The notes beneath the pieces were generated by a model. That model made no database searches, had not been told where the DNA came from, and saw only the letters and a list, made by a program, of their open reading frames with translations. 64,000 nucleotides of DNA from Albidovulum sediminis (GTDB lineage: Bacteria; Pseudomonadota; Alphaproteobacteria; Rhodobacterales; Rhodobacteraceae), in contig NZ_JAOCQF010000004.1 of the NCBI RefSeq assembly GCF_025380365.1, positions 87,748 to 151,747 on the forward strand. Direction: 5' to 3'. The translations under genes were made by a program, and so were the position numbers. Positions 17,460-26,452 of the stretch are shown one piece after another. Every line of letters starts with the position of its first letter. Position 1 is the first letter of the stretch.

Positions 17460-19076
17460 GTGGACGGGTTCGACTACATCATCGTTGGCGCGGGGTCCGC
17501 GGGGTCGGTCCTTGCCGAACGGCTGTCGGCAAACGGGCGCCACAGGGTGCTGGTGCTGGAAGCGGGCGGGTCGGACCGGCGCTTCTTCGTCAGCCTGCCG
17601 CTCGGCTACGGCAAGCTGTTCTTCAATCCGGATGTCAACTGGATGTACCGGACCGAACCCGATCCGGGGCTCGCGGGCAACCGGGATTTCTGGCCGCGCG
17701 GCAAGATCCTGGGCGGGTCGAGTTCGATCAACGCGATGGTCTGGATCCGCGGCCACCGCAGCGACTATGACGACTGGGAGGCCGCGGCGGGTGCCGGCTG
17801 GGGCTGGGACGCGGCGCGCGCGGCCTATCGGGCGATCGAGGACAACGAGGCAGGCGGGGATGACCTGCGCGGCACGGGCGGGCCGCTCTTCATCTCGGCC
17901 AACCGGCGCGACCTGCATCCGCTGGTGGAAACCTATCTCCGGTCGGCCCAAGCGGCCGGCTTGCCGAGAACGGAGGATTTCAATGGAGCAGAACAGGAAG
18001 GTGTCGGCGTCTACCAGATGACCATCAAGGGTGCGCGGCGCAATTCGACGGCCCGCGCGTTCCTGCGGCCCGCGATGAAGCGGCCGAACCTTGCCGTGCT
18101 GACCCATGCCCATGTCACGCGCGTGCTGTTCGAGGGGCGGCGTGCGGTCGGGGTGGAGTATTACCGGGCGGGCAAACTGCACAAGGCCCGCGCCGGACGC
18201 GAGGTGATCCTGTCCGGCGGTGCGATCAATTCGCCCCAGCTTCTGATGTTGTCGGGCATCGGACCGGCGGGGCATCTGAAGGACCACGGCATCGACGTGC
18301 TGGCGGGCAACGACGCTGTCGGCCGGAACCTGAACGACCACCAGGGCATCAACTACACCTGGCGGATGAAGGTGCCGACCTACAACGACATCCTGCGCCC
18401 CTGGTGGGGCAAGATGCTGGTGGGGATGAAGTATTTCCTGACCGGATCGGGTCCGCTGGCAAAGTCGATCAACCACGCGGGCGGGTTCTTCCGCACCGCG
18501 CCGGACCTGCCGCGGCCCAACATGCAGCTCTATTTCCAGGCCTTCTCGACCCTGATCCCGCGTGAGGGCGAGCGGCCGCTGCTGACGCCCGATCCCTTCT
18601 CCGGCCTGTCGATCGGGCTGTCCAACTGCCGCCCGACCAGCCGGGGGGAGATATCCCTGCAGTCGGGCGACCCGTTCGCGGCGCCGCGGATCGTGGCGAA
18701 CGCATTCTCCACCAATCACGATGTCGAGGAGATGCTGCTGGCGGTGAAGTTCCTGCGCCGCATCGCCTCCGAGGATCCGATCCGCTCTCTCATCGCGGAG
18801 GAATTGCGACCCGGGCCGCGGGTGCAGTCCGACGACGACCTGATCGCCGATTTCAGGGCGCGGTCGGGCACGGTCTTTCACCCGTCCTGCACGGTGCGCA
18901 TGGGGCAGGACGCGGCGACCTCCGCGCTTGATCCCGATCTAAGGGTGCGCGGCGTGGACGGGTTGCGCGTCTGCGACGCTTCGGCCTTTCCAACGCTGAT
19001 CGGCGGCAATACCAATGCGCCGTCGATCCTGATGGGATGGCTGGGGGCAGAGCGCATCCTGAAGGACGCACGCTGA
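17460..19076 (+). CDS. GMC-family FAD oxidoreductase (choline dehydrogenase-like)
   Basis: A 538-residue flavoprotein. It has DYIIVGAGSAGSVLAERLS at the N-terminus (dinucleotide binding), the GMC signature around GKILGGSSSINAMVWIRG, and a C-terminal active-site region with VFHPSCTVRMG and GGNTNAPSILMGWL. GMC dehydrogenases oxidise primary alcohols such as choline to aldehydes. A GTG start with GGGGAG 6 nt before it is the only well-placed start. Choline or a hydroxylated betaine would suit the operon, but BetA orthology is not proven. Confidence 0.85.
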   Translation: MDGFDYIIVGAGSAGSVLAERLSANGRHRVLVLEAGGSDRRFFVSLPLGYGKLFFNPDVNWMYRTEPDPGLAGNRDFWPRGKILGGSSSINAMVWIRGHRSDYDDWEAAAGAGWGWDAARAAYRAIEDNEAGGDDLRGTGGPLFISANRRDLHPLVETYLRSAQAAGLPRTEDFNGAEQEGVGVYQMTIKGARRNSTARAFLRPAMKRPNLAVLTHAHVTRVLFEGRRAVGVEYYRAGKLHKARAGREVILSGGAINSPQLLMLSGIGPAGHLKDHGIDVLAGNDAVGRNLNDHQGINYTWRMKVPTYNDILRPWWGKMLVGMKYFLTGSGPLAKSINHAGGFFRTAPDLPRPNMQLYFQAFSTLIPREGERPLLTPDPFSGLSIGLSNCRPTSRGEISLQSGDPFAAPRIVANAFSTNHDVEEMLLAVKFLRRIASEDPIRSLIAEELRPGPRVQSDDDLIADFRARSGTVFHPSCTVRMGQDAATSALDPDLRVRGVDGLRVCDASAFPTLIGGNTNAPSILMGWLGAERILKDAR

Positions 19077-19087
19077 AGGGGGCGCGG

Positions 19088-21100
19088 ATGGCATATCTTC
19101 TGGGCGTCGATACCGGCGGAACCTATACCGACGCGGTCATCCTGGACGAAGCCGAGGACCGCGTCATCGCGTCGGCCAAGTCGCTGACGACCCGGCCCGA
19201 TCTGTCCCTGGGCGTTGGGCGGGCGATTGACGCCGCGGTGGCGCAGGCCGGCATTGCCGCGTCCGAGGTCGGTCTGGTGTCGCTGTCCACCACGCTTGCC
19301 ACCAACGCCCTTGTCGAAGGGCAGGGCGGCCGTGTCGCGCTGATCTTCATCGGGTTTGAGGCGGCGGAACTTGCGCGCGCGGGGCTTGAGGAGGCGATGA
19401 GGGGCGATCCGGTAGTGCGCATCGCGGGCGGCCACAACCACGCGGGCGCCGAGGCCGCGCCGCTGGACATGGTTGCGGTAGAATCGGCCGCCCTTCGCCT
19501 CGGGCCCGAGGTCACGGGCTTTGCCGTCGCCTCGGCCTTCGCCACCCGCAACCCCGCGCACGAGGTTGCGGCGCGCGACGCGATCCGGCGGCTTGCCCAT
19601 CGCCCCGTCACCTGCTCTCACGAGCTTTCTGCCGGGCTGAACGGCCCGCGCCGTGCGTTGACGGCGGTTCTCAACGCGCGCCTCATCGGGATGATCGACG
19701 GGCTGATCACGGCCTGCGAGGCGCACATGGCCCTGCTGGGCATCGCCGCGCCCCTGATGGTGGTGCGCGGCGACGGGGCGCTGGTGTCGGCGGGCCTTGC
19801 GCGCGAACGGCCGATCGAGACGATCCTGTCCGGGCCGGCCGCCTCGATCGCCGGGGCAAGCTGGCTGACGGGTGAGAACGAGGCGCTGGTGTCCGACATC
19901 GGCGGCACGACCACCGACGTCTGCCTGTTGCGCGACGGCAAGCCGCAGATCGACCCGCTCGGCGCGCGCGTCGGGCCCTATCGCACCATGGTCGAGGCGG
20001 TGGCGATGCGCACCACCGGCCTTGGCGGGGACAGCGAGGTTCACCTGCTCGAAGGGCTGGAAGCCGGTTTGCGGCTTGGCCCGCGCCGGCTGATGCCGAT
20101 CGCCCTTGCGGCGCGCGACTGGCCCGATCTGGTCCACGGCGCGCTGGATGCCTGGCTTGGGATGGAGGCGGTGGGCGAGCATGACGGCCGCTTCGCCATC
20201 CCGATGTGGCGGGGTGCCGCGCCTGCGGGCCTTGGCCCGCGCGAGGCGGCGGTGGCCGAGCGTCTGCAGGCGGGGCCGATGCGGATCGCCGACGCGGTCA
20301 GGACGCGGCTGGAACTGCCGGCGTTGACAAAGCTCGTCTCGCGCGGGGCGGTGATGCTCTCGGGGGTGACGCCGTCGGACGCGGCCCATGTCCTTGGCCG
20401 TCTCGACAGTTGGGACGCCGAGGCGGCGCGCAAGGCGCTGACGCTGTTCGCGCGCCGGCGCAACGGCCGCGGCGACCGCATCGCGCCGTCAGCGGAGATG
20501 CTGGCGGAACGGATCGTCGACCAGTTGACGCAGCAGACCGTCGACTGCCTTCTGGAGGCCGCCTTCGGCGAGGACGCGCAATCCTGGCCGGGCGAGGCGC
20601 CCGAGGGACTGGCCCGCCATCCGCTGACGCGCGCGGCCTTCTCCGGCCATCGCGGTGTCGTTCGCCTGAACGCGAGCCTGGGGGTGCCGGTGATCGGGCT
20701 GGGCGCTTCGGCACCGTCCTACTACGGCGCGGTGGGCGCGCGCCTTGGCGCCCGGATGATCCTGCCGGAGCATGCGGGCGTTGCCAATGCCATCGGCGCG
20801 GTCGTGGGCCAGATCGCGATGCACGCCGAGGGGATCGTGACCAGCCCGGGGCCGGGCATCTTTTCCGCCCACCTGCCCGCGGGTCCGGCTCGGTTTGCCG
20901 CACAGGCCGATGCGCTGGCCGCGCTCGAAACCGCGCTGACCGAGGAGGCGATGGCGAAGGCGCGTGCCTCGGGGGTCGAGGAACTGCGCCTGATCGTCGA
21001 TCGCGACGTGCGGGAAATCGAGGTCGAGGGCCAGCCGATGTTCATCGAGGCGCGGCTGCGCGTCACCGCCCAGGGGCGCCCGCGCATCGCCATCGGCTGA
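19088..21100 (+). CDS. hyuA: Hydantoinase A / N-methylhydantoinase family protein (ASKHA ATPase)
   Basis: A 670-residue HyuA/oxoprolinase-type protein. It has two ATPase-fold segments: YLLGVDTGGTYTDAVILDE at residues 3-21 and VSDIGGTTTDVCLL near 270. HyuA normally works with HyuB to hydrolyse 5-oxoproline or N-methylhydantoin rings with ATP, but no hyuB follows. Last gene of the methylated-amine operon, 11 nt after the GMC gene. Because the operon has an MttB-type methyltransferase, an alternative is that this ASKHA protein reactivates the corrinoid cofactor, as RamA/RACo-type proteins do; that is inference. Confidence 0.85.
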   Translation: MAYLLGVDTGGTYTDAVILDEAEDRVIASAKSLTTRPDLSLGVGRAIDAAVAQAGIAASEVGLVSLSTTLATNALVEGQGGRVALIFIGFEAAELARAGLEEAMRGDPVVRIAGGHNHAGAEAAPLDMVAVESAALRLGPEVTGFAVASAFATRNPAHEVAARDAIRRLAHRPVTCSHELSAGLNGPRRALTAVLNARLIGMIDGLITACEAHMALLGIAAPLMVVRGDGALVSAGLARERPIETILSGPAASIAGASWLTGENEALVSDIGGTTTDVCLLRDGKPQIDPLGARVGPYRTMVEAVAMRTTGLGGDSEVHLLEGLEAGLRLGPRRLMPIALAARDWPDLVHGALDAWLGMEAVGEHDGRFAIPMWRGAAPAGLGPREAAVAERLQAGPMRIADAVRTRLELPALTKLVSRGAVMLSGVTPSDAAHVLGRLDSWDAEAARKALTLFARRRNGRGDRIAPSAEMLAERIVDQLTQQTVDCLLEAAFGEDAQSWPGEAPEGLARHPLTRAAFSGHRGVVRLNASLGVPVIGLGASAPSYYGAVGARLGARMILPEHAGVANAIGAVVGQIAMHAEGIVTSPGPGIFSAHLPAGPARFAAQADALAALETALTEEAMAKARASGVEELRLIVDRDVREIEVEGQPMFIEARLRVTAQGRPRIAIG

Positions 21101-21388
21101 CCGCACCAGAAACGCGCGTCTCTGCCGGATAGCCTCAGGGTTGTAGGGCGTTCCGGGTCCGGAAAAGCGTCGCATGTGGCAGCGTCTTGCAAATGACATG
21201 ATCTCGGTCCGCTGAGGGCCGGCGCGGAAACCATCGCTCCTTCGAAAATGTTGGTTTCTTCAGGCCAGCCGCCAGGCGCGATCGGAGAATTGCCCAGATT
21301 GGGCCATGATTTCCCCATACATACGCCTGAATCGTTTCCGCATATCCGTGACATGTCATCAACCAAGGGTTGAGTTTGGGGAAGTTTC

Positions 21389-22987
21389 ATGTCGGGACGT
21401 CTTCGCGGAGCCATTGACCTTGATCCGTGCCGTGCCCGTGTCTTGGCCGGTGTCGTGCGCTTTGCCCGCCGCGACCGTGGTTCCATAATCGTCCTGAGCC
21501 TGTTTCTGTTTCTCGGCATTCTCATGGTCGCCGGTCTGGCCGTCGACATGGCCCATTTCGAGGAACGCCGCACCCGCATGCAGGCAACGCTCGACAGCGC
21601 GGTTCTGGCAGCGGCCGACATCAACCAGGCGCTGGAGCCCACGGACGTCGTCGCCGACTATTTCGAGCGCGCCGGTCTTGACGATTCTCCTGTGGATGTC
21701 AGCGTCAATGAAGGCCTGAACTTCCGCAGCGTGCAGGCGACGACACGGGTGACGGTGCCGACGATGTTCGTGCGCCTGGTGGATGTCGATCAGTTCTCCT
21801 CCCCCGCCGGCAGCACCGCCGAGGAAAACATCGGCAATGTCGAGATTTCCCTCGTGCTCGACGTCTCCGGCTCCATGGGAGACACAGGCGCGGGCAGCAG
21901 CGACACGAAGATCCAGTTGCTGCGCGTCGCGGCGGGCGAGTTCGTCGACACCATGTTCGATTCGATCCAGGCCCCCGGTCTTCCGGCGGGCAAGCTGTCG
22001 ATGTCGCTTGTGCCCTACAATCAACAGGTGGCGCTCGGCTCCGACCTTGGCGGCGATTTCAACTTTACCATCGAGCACAACAGGTCGCACTGCGCGGACT
22101 TCACGGCGGCGGATTTCGGTTCCGCGGGTATCAGTCCGACGCAGCTTCTCAAGCGCGCGGCGCACGGGGATTTCCGCTACAGCTATTCGCCGCCGTACTT
22201 CATCGAATGCCAGCAGCAGGCCGACCATGACGTCCTGGCGCTTGGCAACAGCCGCAGCACCCTGAAGACCCGCATCAACCAGCTTCAGGATGGTGGCGAT
22301 ACCGCGATCGACGTCGGCATGAAATGGGGCGTGGCCCTTCTTGACCCGGCGCTGCGGCCGCTTGTCGATACGCGCATCAGCGAGGGCAAGACGGACGCCG
22401 CCCTGGCCGGCCGGCCGTTCGACTACGGGCTGGACGATGCGCTGAAGGTGGTGGTTGTCATGACCGACGGTCAGAATACCAACACCTACGCCATCCGCGA
22501 TCAGTACAAGTCCGGCCCGTCGAGCCTCGTGAAGGGAAAAGACAACAAGTACTACTACTATTACCCGCCGCGCTCGGGCACGTCCGACTTCTATGACACC
22601 AGTGCCAATCGTTGGCGCTCGCTCTCCTTCATCGGTGGCAGCTACACGGTCCTCGACTATGCGGACGTCTGGTCGCTGATGAGCGTGCCGTACTTCAGCA
22701 CCAACTATGTCAAGGAAGCGACGGGCAGCTCCAGTTTCGCAAGCAATGCCATCACCAGGACCAGCTACGGCGTCAAGGACGATCAGCTTCTGGCGGTCTG
22801 CAATGCCGCGAAGCAGCAGGGGGTCGTCGTCTTCGCGATCGGTTTCGAGGCGCCCAACGAAGGCCGCGCGGTCCTGCAGGACTGCGCGACGGCCGATGCC
22901 TATTACTACGACGCGGAAGGCACCACGATCTCGGACGCCTTCGCCGGCATCGCCAGCGCCATCAACGCGCTGAGGTTGACGCAATGA
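21389..22987 (+). CDS. TadG-like pilus assembly protein with von Willebrand factor A domain
   Basis: A 532-residue envelope protein. An N-terminal TadE/G-like segment (DRGSIIVLSLFLFLGILMVA, about 30-50) forms one membrane helix and the rest is extracytoplasmic. A vWA domain follows with a MIDAS motif LDVSGSMGD and VVVMTDGQNT later, which bind a divalent cation. TadG proteins are minor pilin-like anchors of Flp/Tad pili used in surface attachment. GGGGAAG precedes the ATG. The gene overlaps the next by ATGA. The main tad secretion genes are not in this window. Confidence 0.88.
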   Translation: MSGRLRGAIDLDPCRARVLAGVVRFARRDRGSIIVLSLFLFLGILMVAGLAVDMAHFEERRTRMQATLDSAVLAAADINQALEPTDVVADYFERAGLDDSPVDVSVNEGLNFRSVQATTRVTVPTMFVRLVDVDQFSSPAGSTAEENIGNVEISLVLDVSGSMGDTGAGSSDTKIQLLRVAAGEFVDTMFDSIQAPGLPAGKLSMSLVPYNQQVALGSDLGGDFNFTIEHNRSHCADFTAADFGSAGISPTQLLKRAAHGDFRYSYSPPYFIECQQQADHDVLALGNSRSTLKTRINQLQDGGDTAIDVGMKWGVALLDPALRPLVDTRISEGKTDAALAGRPFDYGLDDALKVVVVMTDGQNTNTYAIRDQYKSGPSSLVKGKDNKYYYYYPPRSGTSDFYDTSANRWRSLSFIGGSYTVLDYADVWSLMSVPYFSTNYVKEATGSSSFASNAITRTSYGVKDDQLLAVCNAAKQQGVVVFAIGFEAPNEGRAVLQDCATADAYYYDAEGTTISDAFAGIASAINALRLTQ

Positions 22988-23505
22988 TCGCCGCCCTCCG
23001 GCGCCTTCTTGGACGTGACAGCGGCGCGGTGACGGTCGAGTTCGTCCTCTGGTTTCCGCTGTTCTTCGGCGTCTTCCTGTCGTCGGTCGAGTCGGGCATC
23101 CTGATGCTGCGCTACGTCATGCTCGAACGCGGGCTGGATGTGACCGTGCGCGACCTGCGGATCGGGACGCTGATGTTTCCCGACCACGACGATCTGAAAC
23201 GCGAAATCTGCCGGAACTCCCTGATCCTGCCGGACTGCATCGACAGCCTGTCGGTCGAGTTGCAGCGGGTTTCCACGACGACCTGGCAGATGCCGCCTGC
23301 TCCGGTCGCCTGCATCGACCGGTCGGAGGAAGTGCAGCCGGTCACGACGGTCACGCAGGGGGGGGCGAACGATCTCATGTTGATCCGGGTATGTTCGAAG
23401 TTCGAGCCCATCCTGCCGACCTCGGTCCTCGGCCTGAGCCTGCGGAACGACGGCGCGGGCAACTACGCGCTCGTGGCGGCCTCCACCTTTGTCAACGAGC
23501 CGTGA
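22984..23505 (+). CDS. TadE-like minor pilin
   Basis: A 173-residue protein with a short basic head, then SGAVTVEFVLWFPLFFGVFL, the Gly-(x3)-Val-Glu hydrophobic segment typical of TadE/TadF pseudopilins cleaved by a TadV-type prepilin peptidase. The remainder is a periplasmic domain with several Cys (around residues 73, 81, 110 and 138) that may form disulfides. It is translationally coupled to tadG (ATGA). Confidence 0.82.
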   Translation: MIAALRRLLGRDSGAVTVEFVLWFPLFFGVFLSSVESGILMLRYVMLERGLDVTVRDLRIGTLMFPDHDDLKREICRNSLILPDCIDSLSVELQRVSTTTWQMPPAPVACIDRSEEVQPVTTVTQGGANDLMLIRVCSKFEPILPTSVLGLSLRNDGAGNYALVAASTFVNEP

Positions 23506-23515
23506 TGAGGTGTCC

Positions 23516-24079
23516 ATGATGCTTCAGCGGATGCGATCCTTCGTACGGTCCGAGCGCGGCGTGATCTCCGTCGAGGCGATCATGATCCTGCCGATCCTCA
23601 TCTGGGCATTCATCGGCAGTTTCACGATCTTCGAGGCGTTCCGTCAGCGGAGCATTTCCCTCAAGGCCACCTATGCGATCGCCGATATGCTGTCGCGGCA
23701 GGTCGACGCGGTGGGGCCGGACGATATCGACGGGCTGAACGAGGTTTTCGCCTATCTCACCTTCGCGCGCGACCCGGCGTGGATTCGCGTCACATCGGTC
23801 TATTGGGACAGTGTCCAGAACAAGTTCCGTCGCCAGTGGTCCGACTCGACCGGCGAGTACGTCGCGCTCACCGACGACACGCTCCAGCCCATGGCGCAGT
23901 ACATCCCCGCGATGGCCACCGGCGACACGGTCCTGCTGGTGGAAAGCTATCTTCCGTTCAAGCCGGTCTTCGACATGGGGCTGGAGTCCCTGACGCGCGC
24001 GCAGTCCGGTTGGACACGGCACGTCATCGTGACCCGCCCCCGGTTCGCAAGCCAGGTCATCTTCGACCCGTCAAGCTGA
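23516..24079 (+). CDS. TadE/TadF-like minor pilin
   Basis: A 187-residue protein with the pseudopilin segment SERGVISVEAIMILPILIWA (about 12-31) followed by a periplasmic domain without the Cys of its neighbour. It starts 10 nt after the previous gene with GAGG before an ATG-ATG pair. It is the third gene of the set and completes the usual TadE-TadF-TadG trio. It ends 4 nt from the convergent sulfatase gene. Confidence 0.8.
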   Translation: MMLQRMRSFVRSERGVISVEAIMILPILIWAFIGSFTIFEAFRQRSISLKATYAIADMLSRQVDAVGPDDIDGLNEVFAYLTFARDPAWIRVTSVYWDSVQNKFRRQWSDSTGEYVALTDDTLQPMAQYIPAMATGDTVLLVESYLPFKPVFDMGLESLTRAQSGWTRHVIVTRPRFASQVIFDPSS

Positions 24080-24083
24080 CGCC

Positions 24084-25589
24084 TCAGGCCGTGACAGTGC
24101 CCCGCGCTGTCGCGAGCGTTCGTGCGAACCGGCCTTCGGCGTGGGTCATCCGGTGGTCAAGCAGGCGGCGCGTCAGGTCCAGAAGCAGCGGCCCGGCCCC
24201 CGGTTCGCCCGCGCGGTCGATGGCGGCCGGCCCGTCGCGGCGGTCGAACAGCAGCGGCGGCAGACCACCGTTGAAGTGGACCAGCGTATGGGTCCGCGTC
24301 CGCAGGATCGACAGGTTGCAGCGATCCGCAGGAAGACCAAGCGAGCGTTGCCAGGGTGTCGGCTCCAGCGGGTTGCCGAAGTCGAGTTCGGAGACGGTGT
24401 GATCGCGCCAGTCCTGGGCGGGCCCGCCCGAGATGAGCGGCCGCAGGCTGCGCCCGTCCATCGTCGGGGGGATGTCCTGCCCGATCCAATCGAGGATCGT
24501 GGGGGTGATGTCGATCGACTCGGTCGGAAGGTCTGTCGACGTTCCCAGCGCCGAGGCGTCGCGCGGATCGCGCACGATCAGGGGGACATGCCAGGCAGGG
24601 TCGTGAAAGCTCATCTTACCCCAGGCGTGGTGATCGCCCAGCATCTCGCCATGGTCGGCAGTGACGACGATCAGCGTGTGTTCGTACTGGCCGCTCTCCT
24701 TCAGCCAGCCGATCAGGCGGCCCAGGTGATGGTCCACCTCGGCGGCCAGCCCGAGATAGAGCGCCCTGAGGGTGCGCACCACGTCGTCGTCGGGCTGAAG
24801 GTCGGGGAAGCCCACGACCATGCCGGCAGCGGTGTTGGCGGCAAGCGTCGGCGCGATGTAAGGGTGCGATGCCGCCGTCTCCTCGCGACCGGCAGGGCGC
24901 ACGGGAAGCGGCAGGGTGGCCGGGTCGACCAGGCGGTTCCACGGCTCGGGCGCGACCAGCGGCGGGTGGGGGCGCAGGTAGGTGACATGGGCGAACCAGC
25001 CGGGGCGAAGGGCCCGCAGGTGGGAAATCGCCCGGTCGGTCAGGAACGCCGTATCGCTGTCCTCGGCCCGGTAGAGCGGCGGATCGGTCAAATCCGGGCC
25101 GGCGTGGCGGAAGATGTCGGGATAGTCCGGCACATCGTATCCCCGGTTCAGAAGATGCGCGCGCCAGGGAATGCCTTCCTCAAGCCGCATCTCCAACACC
25201 TCGTCAAAGCCGGGGATGACGCGTTCGTAGGACCGCAGCGCCGGGTCGTTCGGGTGATGCACGCGCGGGTCGAGCGCGATGTCGGTGTAGCCGAACAGCA
25301 GCGGTTGGTAACCGGCCTTGCGCGCCTCGGTCGCGAGATTGGGCTTGTCGTGCGGCAGCGGCGTGCCGTTGCGGACCGAGCGGTGGTTCATCGCGTACTG
25401 CCCGGTCAGAAGCGAGGCGCGCGCCGGCCCGCAAGGATTGGCGACGGAATAATGGTTGCGGAACGCCACGCCGTCCGCCGCAAGCGCCTGGATGTTGGGC
25501 ATGACGGCATGGCTGGCCAGCGCCCCCCAAAGGCAATCGGCCCGCAACTGGTCGATCACCACGAACAGGATGTTTTCCGCCGGGGCCAT
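24084..25589 (-). CDS. Sulfatase-superfamily hydrolase (phosphonate monoester hydrolase-like)
   Basis: A 501-residue alkaline-phosphatase-superfamily enzyme. NILFVVIDQLRADC gives the metal-binding Asp, and NPCGPARASLLTGQY holds Cys53 in the C-x-P-x-R motif that is converted to formylglycine. VTADHGEMLGDHHAWGK is the second metal-site region. The CGPAR version and overall layout resemble phosphonate monoester hydrolases/phosphodiesterases as much as aryl sulfatases. No signal peptide, so it is cytoplasmic. The ATG at 25589 is favoured by a GAGAGGA 7 nt upstream. It diverges from a DeoR repressor. Confidence 0.85.
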   Translation of the reverse strand: MAPAENILFVVIDQLRADCLWGALASHAVMPNIQALAADGVAFRNHYSVANPCGPARASLLTGQYAMNHRSVRNGTPLPHDKPNLATEARKAGYQPLLFGYTDIALDPRVHHPNDPALRSYERVIPGFDEVLEMRLEEGIPWRAHLLNRGYDVPDYPDIFRHAGPDLTDPPLYRAEDSDTAFLTDRAISHLRALRPGWFAHVTYLRPHPPLVAPEPWNRLVDPATLPLPVRPAGREETAASHPYIAPTLAANTAAGMVVGFPDLQPDDDVVRTLRALYLGLAAEVDHHLGRLIGWLKESGQYEHTLIVVTADHGEMLGDHHAWGKMSFHDPAWHVPLIVRDPRDASALGTSTDLPTESIDITPTILDWIGQDIPPTMDGRSLRPLISGGPAQDWRDHTVSELDFGNPLEPTPWQRSLGLPADRCNLSILRTRTHTLVHFNGGLPPLLFDRRDGPAAIDRAGEPGAGPLLLDLTRRLLDHRMTHAEGRFARTLATARGTVTA

Positions 25590-25621
25590 GTCGGATCCTC
25601 TCGCGTTCAAATCTGTGGTCT

Positions 25622-25640
25622 TATGTGTGAAAATATGTGT
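25622..25640. promoter_or_regulatory. Direct TATGTGT repeats, candidate DeoR operator
   Basis: TATGTGT occurs at 25622-25628 and 25634-25640, 12 nt apart (about one helical turn), in the 74-nt gap between the divergent sulfatase and DeoR genes. This is the only clear repeated signal there, so it is a good candidate for the repressor's site. Not proven. Confidence 0.5.
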
Positions 25641-25663
25641 ATGAGGTTTCGCAGGGGGAATCC

Positions 25664-26449
25664 ATGCCGAAAAGCAAGCCCGCGAAGGCCAGCCACCGCG
25701 AACACGAATTGCTCGAGGTGCTGCGGCGCTATGGCGGGTCCGCCCGCAACGCCGAGATTGCCCGTTCGCTCGAGGTGTCGGAAGAGACGGTGCGGCGCCT
25801 CGCCAAGCAACTGGAACGCGAGGGGCGGGTGGAGCGGATGCACGGCGGCACGCTGCTTGTGGGGGCGGAGCCGGGGTTCTACCAGCGCATCGCCCAGAAC
25901 GCCGAAGGCAAGGCGCGCATCGCCGCCCTGATCGCCGAGGAAATCCAGGACGGCATGTGCCTTTTCCTCGACGTGGGCTCCACCACCAGCTTCGTCGCCG
26001 AGGCGCTGCGGTCGCGGCGCCGGCTGCTGGTGGTGACGAACTCGATCAGGACGGCCGATCTGCTGGCCAACCACAACGACAATCGCGTGTTCCTGACCGG
26101 CGGAGAACTGGGCGGGGAGGAGCGCGGGACTTACGGCCCGATGGCCGAACAGGCGATCCGCGGCTATGCCTTCGACGTGGCGATCCTGTCGGCCAACGGG
26201 CTGACCGAACGGACCGGCTTCACCGTCTTCAACCCGGCCGAGGCAAGCGTCGCCCGGACCGCCGCTGCCCGCGCGCGCCGCTGCATCGTCGGCGTCGATC
26301 ATGAGAAGTTCGGCCGGCAGACCCCGGTTGCGACCGTTTCGGCCGAGGACGTCGATCTGATGGTCACCGACCGTCCCCCGCCCGAGGCAATCGCCCGCGC
26401 CCTTGCCCTGGCCGAAGTCGTCACCCTGATTGCGAAGAAGAAGGACTGA
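25664..26449 (+). CDS. DeoR/GlpR-family transcriptional repressor
   Basis: A 261-residue regulator with an N-terminal DeoR HTH (LLEVLRRYGGSARNAEIARS, then VSEETVRRLAKQLE) and a C-terminal sugar-phosphate-sensing domain of ribose-5-phosphate-isomerase fold (LFLDVGSTTSFVAEAL, VVTNSI, LTGGEL). Such repressors are released by phosphorylated sugars or polyols. The ATG at 25664 has GGGGGAA before it. The gene is followed 3 nt later by a sugar-phosphatase-type gene, in keeping with a phosphorylated inducer. Confidence 0.9.
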   Translation: MPKSKPAKASHREHELLEVLRRYGGSARNAEIARSLEVSEETVRRLAKQLEREGRVERMHGGTLLVGAEPGFYQRIAQNAEGKARIAALIAEEIQDGMCLFLDVGSTTSFVAEALRSRRRLLVVTNSIRTADLLANHNDNRVFLTGGELGGEERGTYGPMAEQAIRGYAFDVAILSANGLTERTGFTVFNPAEASVARTAAARARRCIVGVDHEKFGRQTPVATVSAEDVDLMVTDRPPPEAIARALALAEVVTLIAKKKD

Positions 26450-26452
26450 ACC

